From assembly GCA_031213475.1 (NCBI GenBank), contig JARUPZ010000004.1, forward strand, positions 3,435,501-3,499,500: a stretch of 64,000 nucleotides of DNA, in the 5' to 3' direction. Each line of letters opens with the position of its first letter. Within the stretch, counting starts at the first letter, position 1. This DNA is from Nereocystis luetkeana (Eukaryota > Sar > Phaeophyceae > Laminariales > Laminariaceae). A program made the translations under genes and the position numbers. This document shows, piece by piece, positions 55,179 through 64,000 of this stretch. A model generated the notes under the pieces. It was not told where the DNA came from. It searched no databases and saw nothing but the letters and a program-made list of their open reading frames with translations.

Positions 55179-57235
55179 ACCCGGAGCTCCAGCCCATTTG
55201 AAGGCTTGAAGGGAACGCCTGTTGTCTCGTCCGTGTATCGCATCTGTGCCTACAGCACTTCACCCTCGTCTGAAAGGATAAAGGATACAGGCACGAGTCA
55301 ACTGCAGAGCCCTCTCGAAGTGCAATCGGCTATCGCTCTTACTACTCGGCAAATGTGTTCGAGCTGAGATATGTTGGGGGGCAGGGCTTGCGATGTGGTG
55401 ATCGAGGATTCCCTGGCGGCTTGCTCCTTGCTTGTTCGTCGACCTATGCACGAGTACAGCTCCCTGATAGCACCTATCTCGCTCTGTCGTTTTAGATTGA
55501 TCGGATGTTTGTTTTCCCTTGTGCTACTACTGTACTGGGAGGAAAGCGTTGCTTCTGGGAGAGCGTCAGAGCGCGGGAAAGCCAAACAGTGGGGGAGGGG
55601 GAGGTATGATGGCGCTGACGCGTTGACTGAGCACCCAAGGGAAAGCGCTCATGTGCTGGCTACTAGCTGCTAGCATCGCTGCTCGGACAAGAACGTCCTG
55701 CGCGAATTCGCTGTGTGTAATCGTGTTTCGTGTTTGTTATTGTGTTTCGCTTCCGACAGCGGCCATGCCTTTGCAACAAAAGGAGTGCGCAATAGCAGCA
55801 GCTCGTTCGACACAAACGCAGGCCGCAATAGGTTCCCTTTAGTCTGCGGCGCTGTAGTGCCGCCGCGGCCGGGGTGCGGTGCCTCTGGCCGACTGGCTGC
55901 ATCATTTATTATCAACAAACAGAAGGACAGGACGACACCAGCATTTCAACAGCATTTGGGGTGCAGCATACCTCTCGGTATCACATACCAGGTAGTACAT
56001 ACAACAAACCATTCCGCATGGCCACCCAACCGGTCAAGATTATCTAAATTTCACCGAGTTTCGACAAAGTAGTCCACGCACACCGGAGATACTTCATTCT
56101 GGGTTCAGATTACCGACGGACATCCAATTTGCAAAACGTGGTTCGCGCACACAGTCTCATGTCTCCGTATGGGAATTAACTCTAAACTCGTTTGGGCCGG
56201 TCGGTGTCACTTGCCCGGCTCCTTGCCCGGTGGCCAAAATGTTTTTATTCAGTTTTCAAGAGCTTCATTATGTGTTTTGTTCTTGCCCTGGCCATATACG
56301 TACGTACGAGTAGCTGGTGAATACGAGGAACGCACGAAATCCTGCTGTGCCCCCCCCCCTTTTCAGCTTGCGCGTCCCCGGGATTTCGATTCAACCACAA
56401 TCCCGAAGGGAAGCCCTAGGGCCTGTATTACGGAGGAGAATTTCATTGTAATTATTTATTTATTTTTTAAACGAGTAATTTCATTTGATTTGAATATTGG
56501 TTCGGTGAAAAAGCCGTGTGTGGGCCTTATACAGAATTGGGGCACTGTGTTTTAAAATTCGAATAACGCAAAAGGGTCAACGAACACCCGTGGGCAACCA
56601 ACGAGGCGAGCGACGGCACGCGTCCTCCCCGGAGCGCCGCGACCAGCGGCAAATTGGTTTGCCGCCACCGGCTAGGAGGCTATCGCTCTTGCGATGTCTT
56701 GGGTGGTTGGCGCAGCCATGAACCCCCACCGCAGCAACGACAGGGATACAGTAGTGATTAAACTTCTGAGCCACGTCGGGACCAGGTCGATGCTTGTGTA
56801 GTTTGGGCGGCAAAGCGGGATGAAAAATTGGGTTTGCGAAGTCCTCGTAATTTTTAGAGGCGTCGAGGGTGGTCTACTCTGTGTTATAGGGGCAATCGAA
56901 CCTTACGCTGCGGCTGCTCCGCTGGCCCTGCAATCAGATGCAAATCAAATCGAACGAAAAACATCGAAATTCAATTTGAAAAAAACTCGTTAATCCGGCC
57001 CCGTACGTTGTACAGCCAAGGTACATCAATTCGAGTACGAAGCGGATCGTATAAACAGCATATCTATTAATGAACGACAAACCAGACAAGTGTGAGGATA
57101 TCAGTCGTTCCGTCATATCTCAAGGAAAGTTCACACCGAGTTTGAGCGAAATCCACAAAACGGAGGTTTTGAACTTTCATGTACCTGATAGACTCCAATA
57201 CCGTTTGTATCGACATACCTGGTATATACATTTAC
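55179..57235. other. No confident gene
   Basis: Frames at 55,371-55,673, 55,298-55,585 (minus) and 56,169-56,555 are open but have no recognisable domain. TACCAGGTA occurs at 55,986 and TACCTGGTA at 57,216. Confidence 0.4.
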
Positions 57236-57452
57236 AAGGTTCCCCTCCGGGACGTGGCTAGGGGAGTGGCGCAAGAACGAAATAATACTCGGATGAAATA
57301 AATACCTGCAAACTGCACATCTGTTTAACTGCATCCCACCCATCATTGTCACGTAATGTGATGAAGAACACACACACATATTCTAGACTGTAGAGGGAAG
57401 AACTGCTTACTGCACTTCTGCTGTTTGTGGAAATAGTGTGGGATCATTCATA
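57236..57452 (+). repeat. R6 dispersed repeat, copy 2
   Basis: Matches the reverse complement of 23,632-23,852 over its length, starting ACAAGGTTCCCCTCC and ending GGAAATAGTGTGGGATC. Confidence 0.7.
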
Positions 57453-58228
57453 TTACTACCAGAGCAGAGGTTACCGGTAGGACGGGTACTGCTACAGCCC
57501 ATAAGAAAGTGCCCAATAAAAACATAATGCTCAATTTTTGGAGAACGCCATTAAGAAGAAAATTGGGTTAAAAAAAACGGCTCAGTGGTGAAAATTGTAC
57601 ACTAAATCCTATATAGTAGCCTATGCTCGAGGTTGTTTCAAGATGGCGCTACAATAGAGTCTCAGGATTGCCCACACTGTTGTAGTACCCATTCGGATGA
57701 CTGTACTAATCACACCGCTATACTGCTACTACTCTGTTCGCTGTAGGAAAAGTCCGGTAGTGTACAGCTGCAGCAACAGTAGGGTAAACAGCAGTTAGTG
57801 CATCGTCGTACGATATTTGTGCGAGCGACATTGTGTCTATGACATGTTTTATATTTGATGGTATGAGAGCTTTTACACAGAGGGCAGGAATCGGTTCCAC
57901 TTCTTGGGTGCGTAGTAAAAAACTTTTCAAAAAATGCCTGCAGACTGCAGCAAGCCGAGCAAGTAGCTGTGTGCCTGGTGCATAGTGGTCAGCATGACAA
58001 CAGCAACGTGCAACAGGTACTCGTAGGCACATACTTGCTGACTGCTGGCCTCTCCGCTGCTGCGAGCATCGCACCACTGCTTCACTGTTGCTGCTGCTCT
58101 GCGGCTGTCTATCTATAGCAAGCAAAAGAAAAGCACGCCAGCAGCAGTAGCAATCCATTTGTGCCGTCACACACCAAAGATGTCAGCAATCAAGCAAAAC
58201 GTCAAGTGCCAAGGGTGGAGGGCCGAGT
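57453..58228. other. No confident gene
   Basis: Rich in AGCAGTA and CTGCTG motifs. The 57,718-58,170 minus frame has no recognisable domain. Confidence 0.4.
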
Positions 58229-58392
58229 GTTCTATACTCAAAACTACTGTAGCTACAGCAGTAGTAATAATAGTATTTGGTTGTTCTATACTAGAAACTA
58301 CTGTAGCTACAGCAGTAGTAATAATAGTATTTGGTTGTTCTATACTCAAAACTACTGTAGCTACAGCAGTAGTAATAGTAGTATTTGGTTTC
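58229..58392. repeat. 54-bp tandem repeat, three units
   Basis: Unit starts TGTTCTATACTCAAAAC and ends AGTATTTGG. Each contains the hairpin-forming CTACTGTAGCTACAGCAGTAG. Units differ at only one or two positions. The period is 18 codons, so frames stay open through it without implying a protein. Confidence 0.85.
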
Positions 58393-58630
58393 AGTCAAGG
58401 CATGTCAAGGCCAAATTTCTTTCCGTCATGGGCTAAAAATTCTGTCTCATATGACATCATTGTTACACAGCAAGCGCAGACAGGCTCTGTAGAGCGCGGC
58501 TCTACCACACGTGCATGGTGTTGCCTACTGTTGATACTGTAGTTAGCTGGCAGTCAGTACGCTCTCTGCGCTGGTGGTGTTGATGTCTGTCGCCAGAGTC
58601 GCACTTCTGTGTGCAATAGCCCCAATATCT

Positions 58631-58656
58631 TGTGCGCGATCGCACGATCGCGCACA
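58631..58656. repeat. 26-bp perfect palindrome
   Basis: Arms of 12 bases (TGTGCGCGATCG and its complement) separated by CA. It could form a cruciform or a protein-binding site. Confidence 0.85.
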
Positions 58657-58784
58657 GCATCAGAGAGAGAGAGGTGTGTAGTTGGGGGATGATCGATCTC
58701 AGGGACAGAAAAAAGTAGCTAGCCAAAGCAATACAGCGCAGACCTACGCACATTAAGATCTGCCACACCTGCCCGTGGCTGCCC

Positions 58785-58785
<1 letters not shown>

Positions 58786-58821
<36 letters not shown>
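58786..58821. repeat. (CTG)12 microsatellite
   Basis: Twelve uninterrupted CTG triplets. The Ser, Gln and Leu/Ala runs in frames across it are artefacts. Confidence 0.9.
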
Positions 58822-58959
58822 AACGGCAGGGTTGTAGTGTTGTATGCAGGTGGGGCTCTCTGCTCTGCTGCTGTATTGAATTGCCTGTTGTCTGTGTTGT
58901 GTGTTTTTGTATTCAGAAGCAAAAAAAATGGTACCGGCACGTACTACAGCAGCACATAC

Positions 58960-59200
58960 CACATGATTAACCAAAAGGATGACGACATTTCAGAGGCACG
59001 TACGTATAAAAGAAGGCCTCTCGTACTGAAACCAGGGAAATCGTCTTATCCACTCCCGCCGGAAAAAAACTTCGAGCACCCGCCACGCGCTTCAGAGTGC
59101 ACGGATCGCGCCGAGACCTAGACCAATCAGTGTGTCCGGCCGGGTTTCCCGTGTCCGAGCACTTACTAATTGTGTTTTGCCGAAAAGTGCTCGTGTGAGG
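58960..59200 (-). repeat. R5 dispersed repeat, copy 2
   Basis: The reverse complement of this segment matches 21,745-21,960. Confidence 0.6.
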
Positions 59201-59264
59201 AGAAAAGTTGGCAAAAGTACGAAATATTGACAAAAGATACGTACACTGAAGAGAGCGCCAAGTA

Positions 59265-59460
59265 GTGTACAGTGGGTAGGCGCAATTCGACGCGAATCGA
59301 CGAGGGAGAAAGGGCCGAAGTATTCTCGCGATAAAAATGCAAGGCACGGACCGCATTGGGAAGGGCGAAGAAGAGCCTGCTATGAGGCCCTGGATCTGAG
59401 TTACGACTATTATAGGGAGGAAAGAGAAGAACGGCGAACAAAATAAATGGAATGGAAAAA
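59265..59460 (+). repeat. 5'-truncated SINE
   Basis: Contains the SINE body from GTGGGTAGGCGCAATTCGACG through GATCTGAGTTACGAC to an A-rich end. The tRNA-like head is missing. Confidence 0.65.
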
Positions 59461-59639
59461 AAGGCGTTTGACGAAACCACCTCGGATTTCGAAAATTCCT
59501 ACGTCGGCAAATGCGCCACACACAGGCTCAGGAACACAGTATTGTTAACTTTGAGCAGTAACATTTCCGAATGGCTGAGAAATAGCCGAACGAGCTCGAA
59601 AGCTCATATTGGCTGTACAAATAGGGTGTTTGCGAAAAC

Positions 59640-59933
59640 ATGTCTTCAGAAAATTACTTTCCTTCCACTAAAAAAAGTGAAGTCCCTTCCCATCATGATC
59701 TCGGTGTGTTTGCGGACGAGGTAAAGCAAATCTTGCTGGCGACTCCTCCTAAATGGAGGAGGGAATTGAGGATATGTGCGGCAACGCGGCGAAACAAAAA
59801 AAAACGAAAAACTAAAAAACAGCGTGCGAGTAGCAACGGCGGCCCAGCAACGGTGTTGGCGGCAGAGTTGACTGCAGTGCCACTACTGCCATCCCACGAC
59901 CGCAAGCAGCAGCTAGGGGCAGCATCAGCTTGA
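59640..59933 (+). CDS. Hypothetical protein, basic, C-terminal low complexity
   Basis: A 97-codon frame from ATG (MSSENYFPSTKKSEVPSHHD). Residues 20-45 are helical (GVFADEVKQILLATPPKWRR), followed by a Lys/Arg-rich nuclear-localisation-like stretch (RRNKKKRKTKKQR) and an Ala/Leu-rich end. Unrecognised. No splice signals or repeats overlap it. Confidence 0.3.
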   Translation: MSSENYFPSTKKSEVPSHHDLGVFADEVKQILLATPPKWRRELRICAATRRNKKKRKTKKQRASSNGGPATVLAAELTAVPLLPSHDRKQQLGAASA

Positions 59934-60561
59934 GCAACAAAAATAAACAGCATCAGCACCATCACCACCACGACCAGCTTCCATTTTTGCGTTTTTCGAT
60001 TGCTGCTGCTACTGTTGCTGCTGCGCTCGGCCTACGCGCAACACAGCGCCTGCGCGCGCCGCTCCACCGCCGCTGCAACTAGTGCTGCTGCTCCTCCTCC
60101 TCCTGCTGCTGCTGCTGCTGCCATAGCAGTATGGTGGATTAAAACGATAGACAAGCTGTGATGCTGTCGCGCTCCACAAACATAACAAGCCGGTGCGAGC
60201 ACCAGTCTGAGTACAAATACGAGTACGAGTCCTTTCGGGACGACGCGTCCTTCACGGCACCAAGCGGGCGAGAGCGTACCGTAGCAGCCGGCCGCCAGCG
60301 GCCCCGCTGGCACAATCCTACTCCACTCGTCCGCGTTATACTCCAGCTACATATGTCGAGCTTCTGTGCTCTTAGCCGTTGTCGTGTTGTATACAGCAAG
60401 CAGCATGGTGCGTGGAGGCATGGAACATGCTCGGTGTTTATAAGCCAATGCTGTGAAGAGCAAAATTGTAGCATGCATTTCGTCCAATTCCTACCTTGGA
60501 TGAACTACTTTTAAGCCTTTTTCAAGAATTTACCTCAAATCCTACCTTCGGTGTTTATTTT
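59934..60561. other. No confident gene
   Basis: CTGCTG/CCTCCT runs at about 60,000-60,125. Frames here encode low-complexity Ala/Leu runs only. Confidence 0.45.
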
Positions 60562-61516
60562 CAGGGCTTTTCGCGGGTCAGGCAAACCTCACGGGTCGGG
60601 TCGGGTCGGGTCGGGTCGGGTCGGGTCGGGTCGGGTCGGATCCGCGAAAATATTTTGAAGTGTGCTGACTTGACCCGACCCGAACCGCGAGATTTTGAAA
60701 GCCTCTTGAAATGACCCGATCCGCGAGATTTTAAAAGCTGTTGACCCGACCCGACCCGACCCGTGAGATTTAAAAGTCTCCTGACCCGACCCGATCCGCG
60801 AGATTTCAAAAGCTGTTGACCCGACCCGACCCGACTCGCCACGTTCCGATTGACCCGTGAGATACGGGTTTCATGCGGGTTGAGTCACCTTTACCCGCAG
60901 GATCGTTTATCTTGACCCACAGCTTCGACCCGCGAATCCGGTCGGTGGGTCGACACTTCAAAAACAATTCAACATTCATTTTTGCGCCCCGCAGCGATAT
61001 GTGGCCTGGATGTGTAGTGGGTATGGATAGATGCGGGCATGCGTATACCAGGTATGGATGGCGGTGTTTTATTGCTTGAAAATGATAGCAACGGAGTATT
61101 ACTGAATTATTGAGTATTGGTACGAGAGAAGCCTTTGGGTAAGAGAGTCAGAAGTGTTTCAAGCGTCGGATCCGCGAGCCGGGTGCGCGGGTCCGACCCG
61201 CGGATCAGCAGAAAACAACTCGCGGGTCATGCTGGCCCGACCCGCCAGTGAATCGTTTCTCGCGGGTCATGCTGGCCCGACCCGCGAGTGAATCGTTTCT
61301 CGCGGGTCATGACCTGACCCGACCCGTGAGGTTTTCACACATCACCTCTTGACCCGACCTGACCCGACCCGCGAGATTTGAAAACTTCTTGACCAGACCC
61401 GACCCGACCCGTGATATTTCGAACACTTCTTCACCCGACCTGACTCGACCCGTGACATTTTGAACAACCCGTGACCCGACCCGCGGCGGGTCGGGTCATG
61501 GCCCGCGAAAGCCCTG
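60562..61516. mobile_element. TIR element (hAT-like ends) filled with GGGTC repeats
   Basis: A 955-bp element whose ends are inverted: CAGGGCTTTTCGCGGGTCA at the left and the complement of CAGGGCTTTCGCGGGCCA at the right. CAGGG termini are typical of hAT transposons, which make 8-bp target duplications. The flanks TTTATTTT and TTTTTTTG match at six of eight bases. Inside are (GGGTC)n at 60,590-60,640, about six GACCCGACCC units joined by GCGAGATTTTGAAA-like linkers, and a 44-bp tandem at 61,218-61,320. No transposase frame. Confidence 0.6.
60592..60640 (+). repeat. (GGGTC)n pentanucleotide array
   Basis: About nine GGGTC units within the left end of the TIR element. It can form G-quadruplex structures, and its complement occurs repeatedly up to 61,495. 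Confidence 0.85.
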
Positions 61517-61564
61517 TTTTTTTGGGGAAGGGAAGTAGTCAAAAAAACACTTTTGCAAACACTC

Positions 61565-61635
61565 TACCTGGTACAGCAGTACCTGGTAGTAAATATACAA
61601 GTATATAAGTAATACCAGGTACCGCCTACCAGGTA
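61565..61635. repeat. Cluster of four TACCWGGTA palindromes
   Basis: Copies at 61,565, 61,580, 61,613 and 61,627 just outside the TIR element. They are part of the dispersed family described in the findings. Confidence 0.85.
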
Positions 61636-63282
61636 CTGGGGTAAAAAATACGTAAGGTACAAGACGATTCGCTCCGCGAGCGGCCTACGCCGCCCTCTAC
61701 GCTCGCTCAGGAAGGAAAAGTGCATCAAATTACTATGCGAAGCGGACAGAGGTCAAAGGTTGAATAAAGGTTTTTTATGATGTTACTGTAGTTGCAAACT
61801 GGCGACTTGATAACGCCAAGAGCCCCGCCGCCATGCTTCAGGAGAAAACAGCTCGGACACCACATACGCTTCGCGTCGCGGGCGGTTGCCGCACGTACGT
61901 ACATATCCCAGGTAGGGTACTTATTTCTTCTTTTGATATGCTATGTACGAAAAAGAGAAAGGACAGCACGGCACAGCAGCACCGCAAAATCAATGTAAAT
62001 GAAACAAAACAAAAAACGGAAAGAAAAAAAATCCCCGTCCCTCTCATGAAATATTTTTCTGCCTGATTGGAACACCTTGCACCGGTCAAAAAAAAATCCA
62101 ACAGCAGAGCTTCTCTCTCAGCCTCGTACGCCGCCCGCCGCTTTCGCGACCACCTCGCCACCGATTCGGTCCGGATAAAGCTTTCCTTACTCTCTGCCAC
62201 AGTGAGCCCCGTCGCCCGCCTCGCGTTAAGCCCGGTGCTCACCGTGGCCGTCGTTCGTCAGCTCGACAATGTTGTTGCTAAGATTGGGTAGCTCCCTCCG
62301 TGGTTTTCAGCCCGGTCGCAAAAATAAGCACCGCTTGAATATTACCTTGCAATCCCGAAACGCCCTTATATACTCGTACATACTCGAACGAATTATTCAG
62401 ATGGAGGCCAGACAGAGCCCATTCATGCTTCCCTCGTGTCTCGAGGCACACGCGACGCCTAGGCACGAAAGCGGCGACCGCGCTCCTTTCGACCCCCTCT
62501 CTACCCGCCAGCACCCGCTGACACCCGCGACGGCGCTGGGTTCGCCCGCGGTGCCGTGCTCCGAGTACACCAAACGAAAGAAGAAAAAAGGAAAAAGAAT
62601 CGATAGTGTCGAAAACAAAGAACTGCTGGAAAGGTCCGGCAAGTAATAAAAGGAGGCAATTTCGAAGTGGGAGCTCTGAGAGGCCAGGGATGTACCAACC
62701 GAGCACGCTCAGAGAGTGAGATATCTGTAAGTAGTGCTATGGCTGCTGTGCTGTATTAATACGAATCGTACGAGTATCATTTCCCTATTTTTTACAAGCA
62801 GCACACTGTGCTATCATACATACCTGGTATGATATAACTGCTGTGCTGTACTCGTAGAATTAATAGTACGAGTATCATTTCCCTAAGTATACTGCTACAT
62901 CGCCGCCTCCTACCTCGTATAGCAGCACTGCAGCAGTGCATCAGCAGTACTTCTGCAGTCCTTTCTCATCGCAGACACGCGCTTGCAACGCATCAATATT
63001 GTTGTCACAAACCAGACTGCTTCTCGTTCGTAGATCGAGACGACGGAAGTTGTCCAACATTGTACAAACATGATTATTTCGCTTCAAAGAAACAGTCCAG
63101 TACGAGCACGGATGGCATATTTGCACCCGACGGACGAAAACACTTCATCAGCCAGGATATTCTTTTCTATGAAATGAATAGTACCACTACACGTCTACCT
63201 GGTACTGCTGTAGTGCTACAGCAGTACTATGCTCGTAATGTGGTTGTCGTTCAGTCCTGGAACAGTTCTATACACTGCTCAC
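61636..63282. other. No confident gene
   Basis: Frames such as 62,067-62,291 (plus; begins TTG), 61,838-62,242 (minus) and 62,278-62,706 (minus) overlap one another and have no recognised domain. A GTACGAGTATCATTTCCCTA duplicate occurs at about 62,768 and 62,868. Confidence 0.4.
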
Positions 63283-63380
63283 CGGAAATCCTGCTCCGCC
63301 TCGAAGAAGGCAGGATCGATTTCTATCCGCAGCTTGTCCTCGAGGGCCTGCAAGTGCTTCCCGGCATCCGACGTTCCCAT
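63283..63380 (-). CDS. Plausible first coding exon of an unidentified gene
   Basis: ATG at 63,380-63,378 in a good context (GGCCATGGG). It is followed by 32 codons of clearly protein-like helical sequence (MGTSDAGKHLQALEDKLRIE, then IDPAFFEAEQDF) that end at a canonical donor CCG|GTGAGC (63,283/63,282). Downstream exons were not fixed with confidence. A segment at 63,110 downwards is open in a compatible phase but is not convincing. The family is not recognised. Confidence 0.4.
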
Positions 63381-64000
63381 GGCCGCTCGCTTTCAGTGTG
63401 CTCCCTCCGATAACAAAGCGACACAGGCTGTGAGCACTACTGCCTACGCAGCGAAAGGAGCCCAGAAGAAGGGTCAGAGAGGGTTAACATGGACCCCGTT
63501 GTAGAAACGCCCTCCAATTGCTTGGAACCCTGCAGAGATTTTAAATCGCCGTGTTCCGCTGCCAGATCCGGAATCGCGAGAACACCGAACACGGCTGAAC
63601 ACACAGCAGTACCAGCTACCCGCACATTGCTTCTATACAACTACTCCAACTTTGAGCTTGTTCTTGAACACCTAGTGAGGTGAACTCCGAGCCTGGTGGC
63701 GTACCATGTCTGGTAAAGGCATTTCGAGTACTCACTCGGAGAGATAGACTTACTATTAATACTCTGTTCTCATACTTTTTAAAGACGTACCCACGGGTAG
63801 ATCGTATCATATTGTATTTATGACGTATGATGAATTACCGGGTATAATTATATCATCTCGACTCGTGTAGATCAGATACCAGGTACCACGTACCTGCAGG
63901 ATACGGCAAGAAACTCTACTCGTACTCATGTTGTGATTGTGATATGTTTCTTTGGGCTGGCTGAGTGTGACCAGTGACATGATGGCTTCAATCCCTTGGA
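63381..64000. other. Right-hand end, no confident gene
   Basis: Possible 5' flank of the minus-strand exon at 63,380. Contains TACCAGGTA at 63,877. Frames at 63,437-63,640 and 63,616-63,810 (minus) lack recognisable features. Confidence 0.35.

Noticed and set aside
58159-58542. Protein with three CSILKTTVATAVVIIVFG repeats
   Set aside because: The start is not an ATG and the repeats come from a 54-bp minisatellite with a palindromic core, which is better explained as noncoding.
60496-61542. Gly-Ser-Arg-Val repeat proteins on both strands
   Set aside because: The frames are produced by the GGGTC pentamer array inside a TIR element. The period keeps frames open without coding.
62067-62291. 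Small histone-like protein
   Set aside because: The frame begins with TTG, and the opposite strand is equally open. The resemblance to a histone fold was only compositional.

Overview
The window is eukaryotic nuclear DNA: one spliced housekeeping gene sits beside about 45 kb of nested, mostly decayed mobile DNA. The gene uses GT-AG introns of 105 to 1007 bases, and the rest is full of LTR, tyrosine-recombinase and terminal-inverted-repeat elements, tRNA-derived SINEs and minisatellites. Fragments of a eukaryotic TnpB-like (Fanzor) gene lie next to a small membrane protein of nucleocytoplasmic-large-DNA-virus type. Together with the intron-rich exocyst gene, this fits best with an alga that carries integrated large-DNA-virus sequence. 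A brown alga with phaeovirus-like insertions is my leading guess. It is an inference, not shown directly.

Layout. Positions 1-33,200 form an old, imperfect inverted duplication. Segments at 1.68-2.19, 4.19-4.9, 6.37-6.78 and 10.72-12.67 kb recur in reverse order and orientation at 32.70-33.21, 27.54-28.39, 27.30-27.54 and 23.85-26.77 kb. Later insertions stretch the arms: a gag-only LTR retrotransposon (copy B, 6,783-10,723), its solo LTR (5,858-6,110), a SINE (26,881-27,218) and an unidentified 1.2-kb insert (about 24.03-25.28 kb). A second full copy of the retrotransposon (A, 15,588-19,711) sits in the loop, and partial copies occur at 1-1,660, 3,200-4,191 and 37,225-37,713. A second LTR family (LTR2) has copies at 4,192, 27,832 and 37.7-38.8 kb.

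Positions 28.9-36.9 kb hold the virus-like and Fanzor fragments, a SINE, tandem duplications and one intact 179-codon ORF of unknown function. Positions 37.2-45.5 kb hold more LTR pieces and a degenerate retroelement with RNase H and tyrosine recombinase traces. Positions 45,495-52,236 (minus strand) carry nine coding exons of the exocyst subunit Sec8/EXOC4, about 1,150 residues in all. Positions 52.2-64 kb are mainly repeats: a TA-flanked MITE, a TIR element filled with GGGTC repeats, CTG and 54-bp tandem repeats, SINE remnants and a few short ORFs of doubtful status, including one plausible first exon at 63,283-63,380.

The Sec8 gene is the only confidently functional protein gene. It is a vesicle-tethering component and shows no functional link to the surrounding elements. 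The nine-base palindrome TACCWGGTA occurs 26 times in the window, about fifty times more than expected by chance, and never inside the Sec8 exons.
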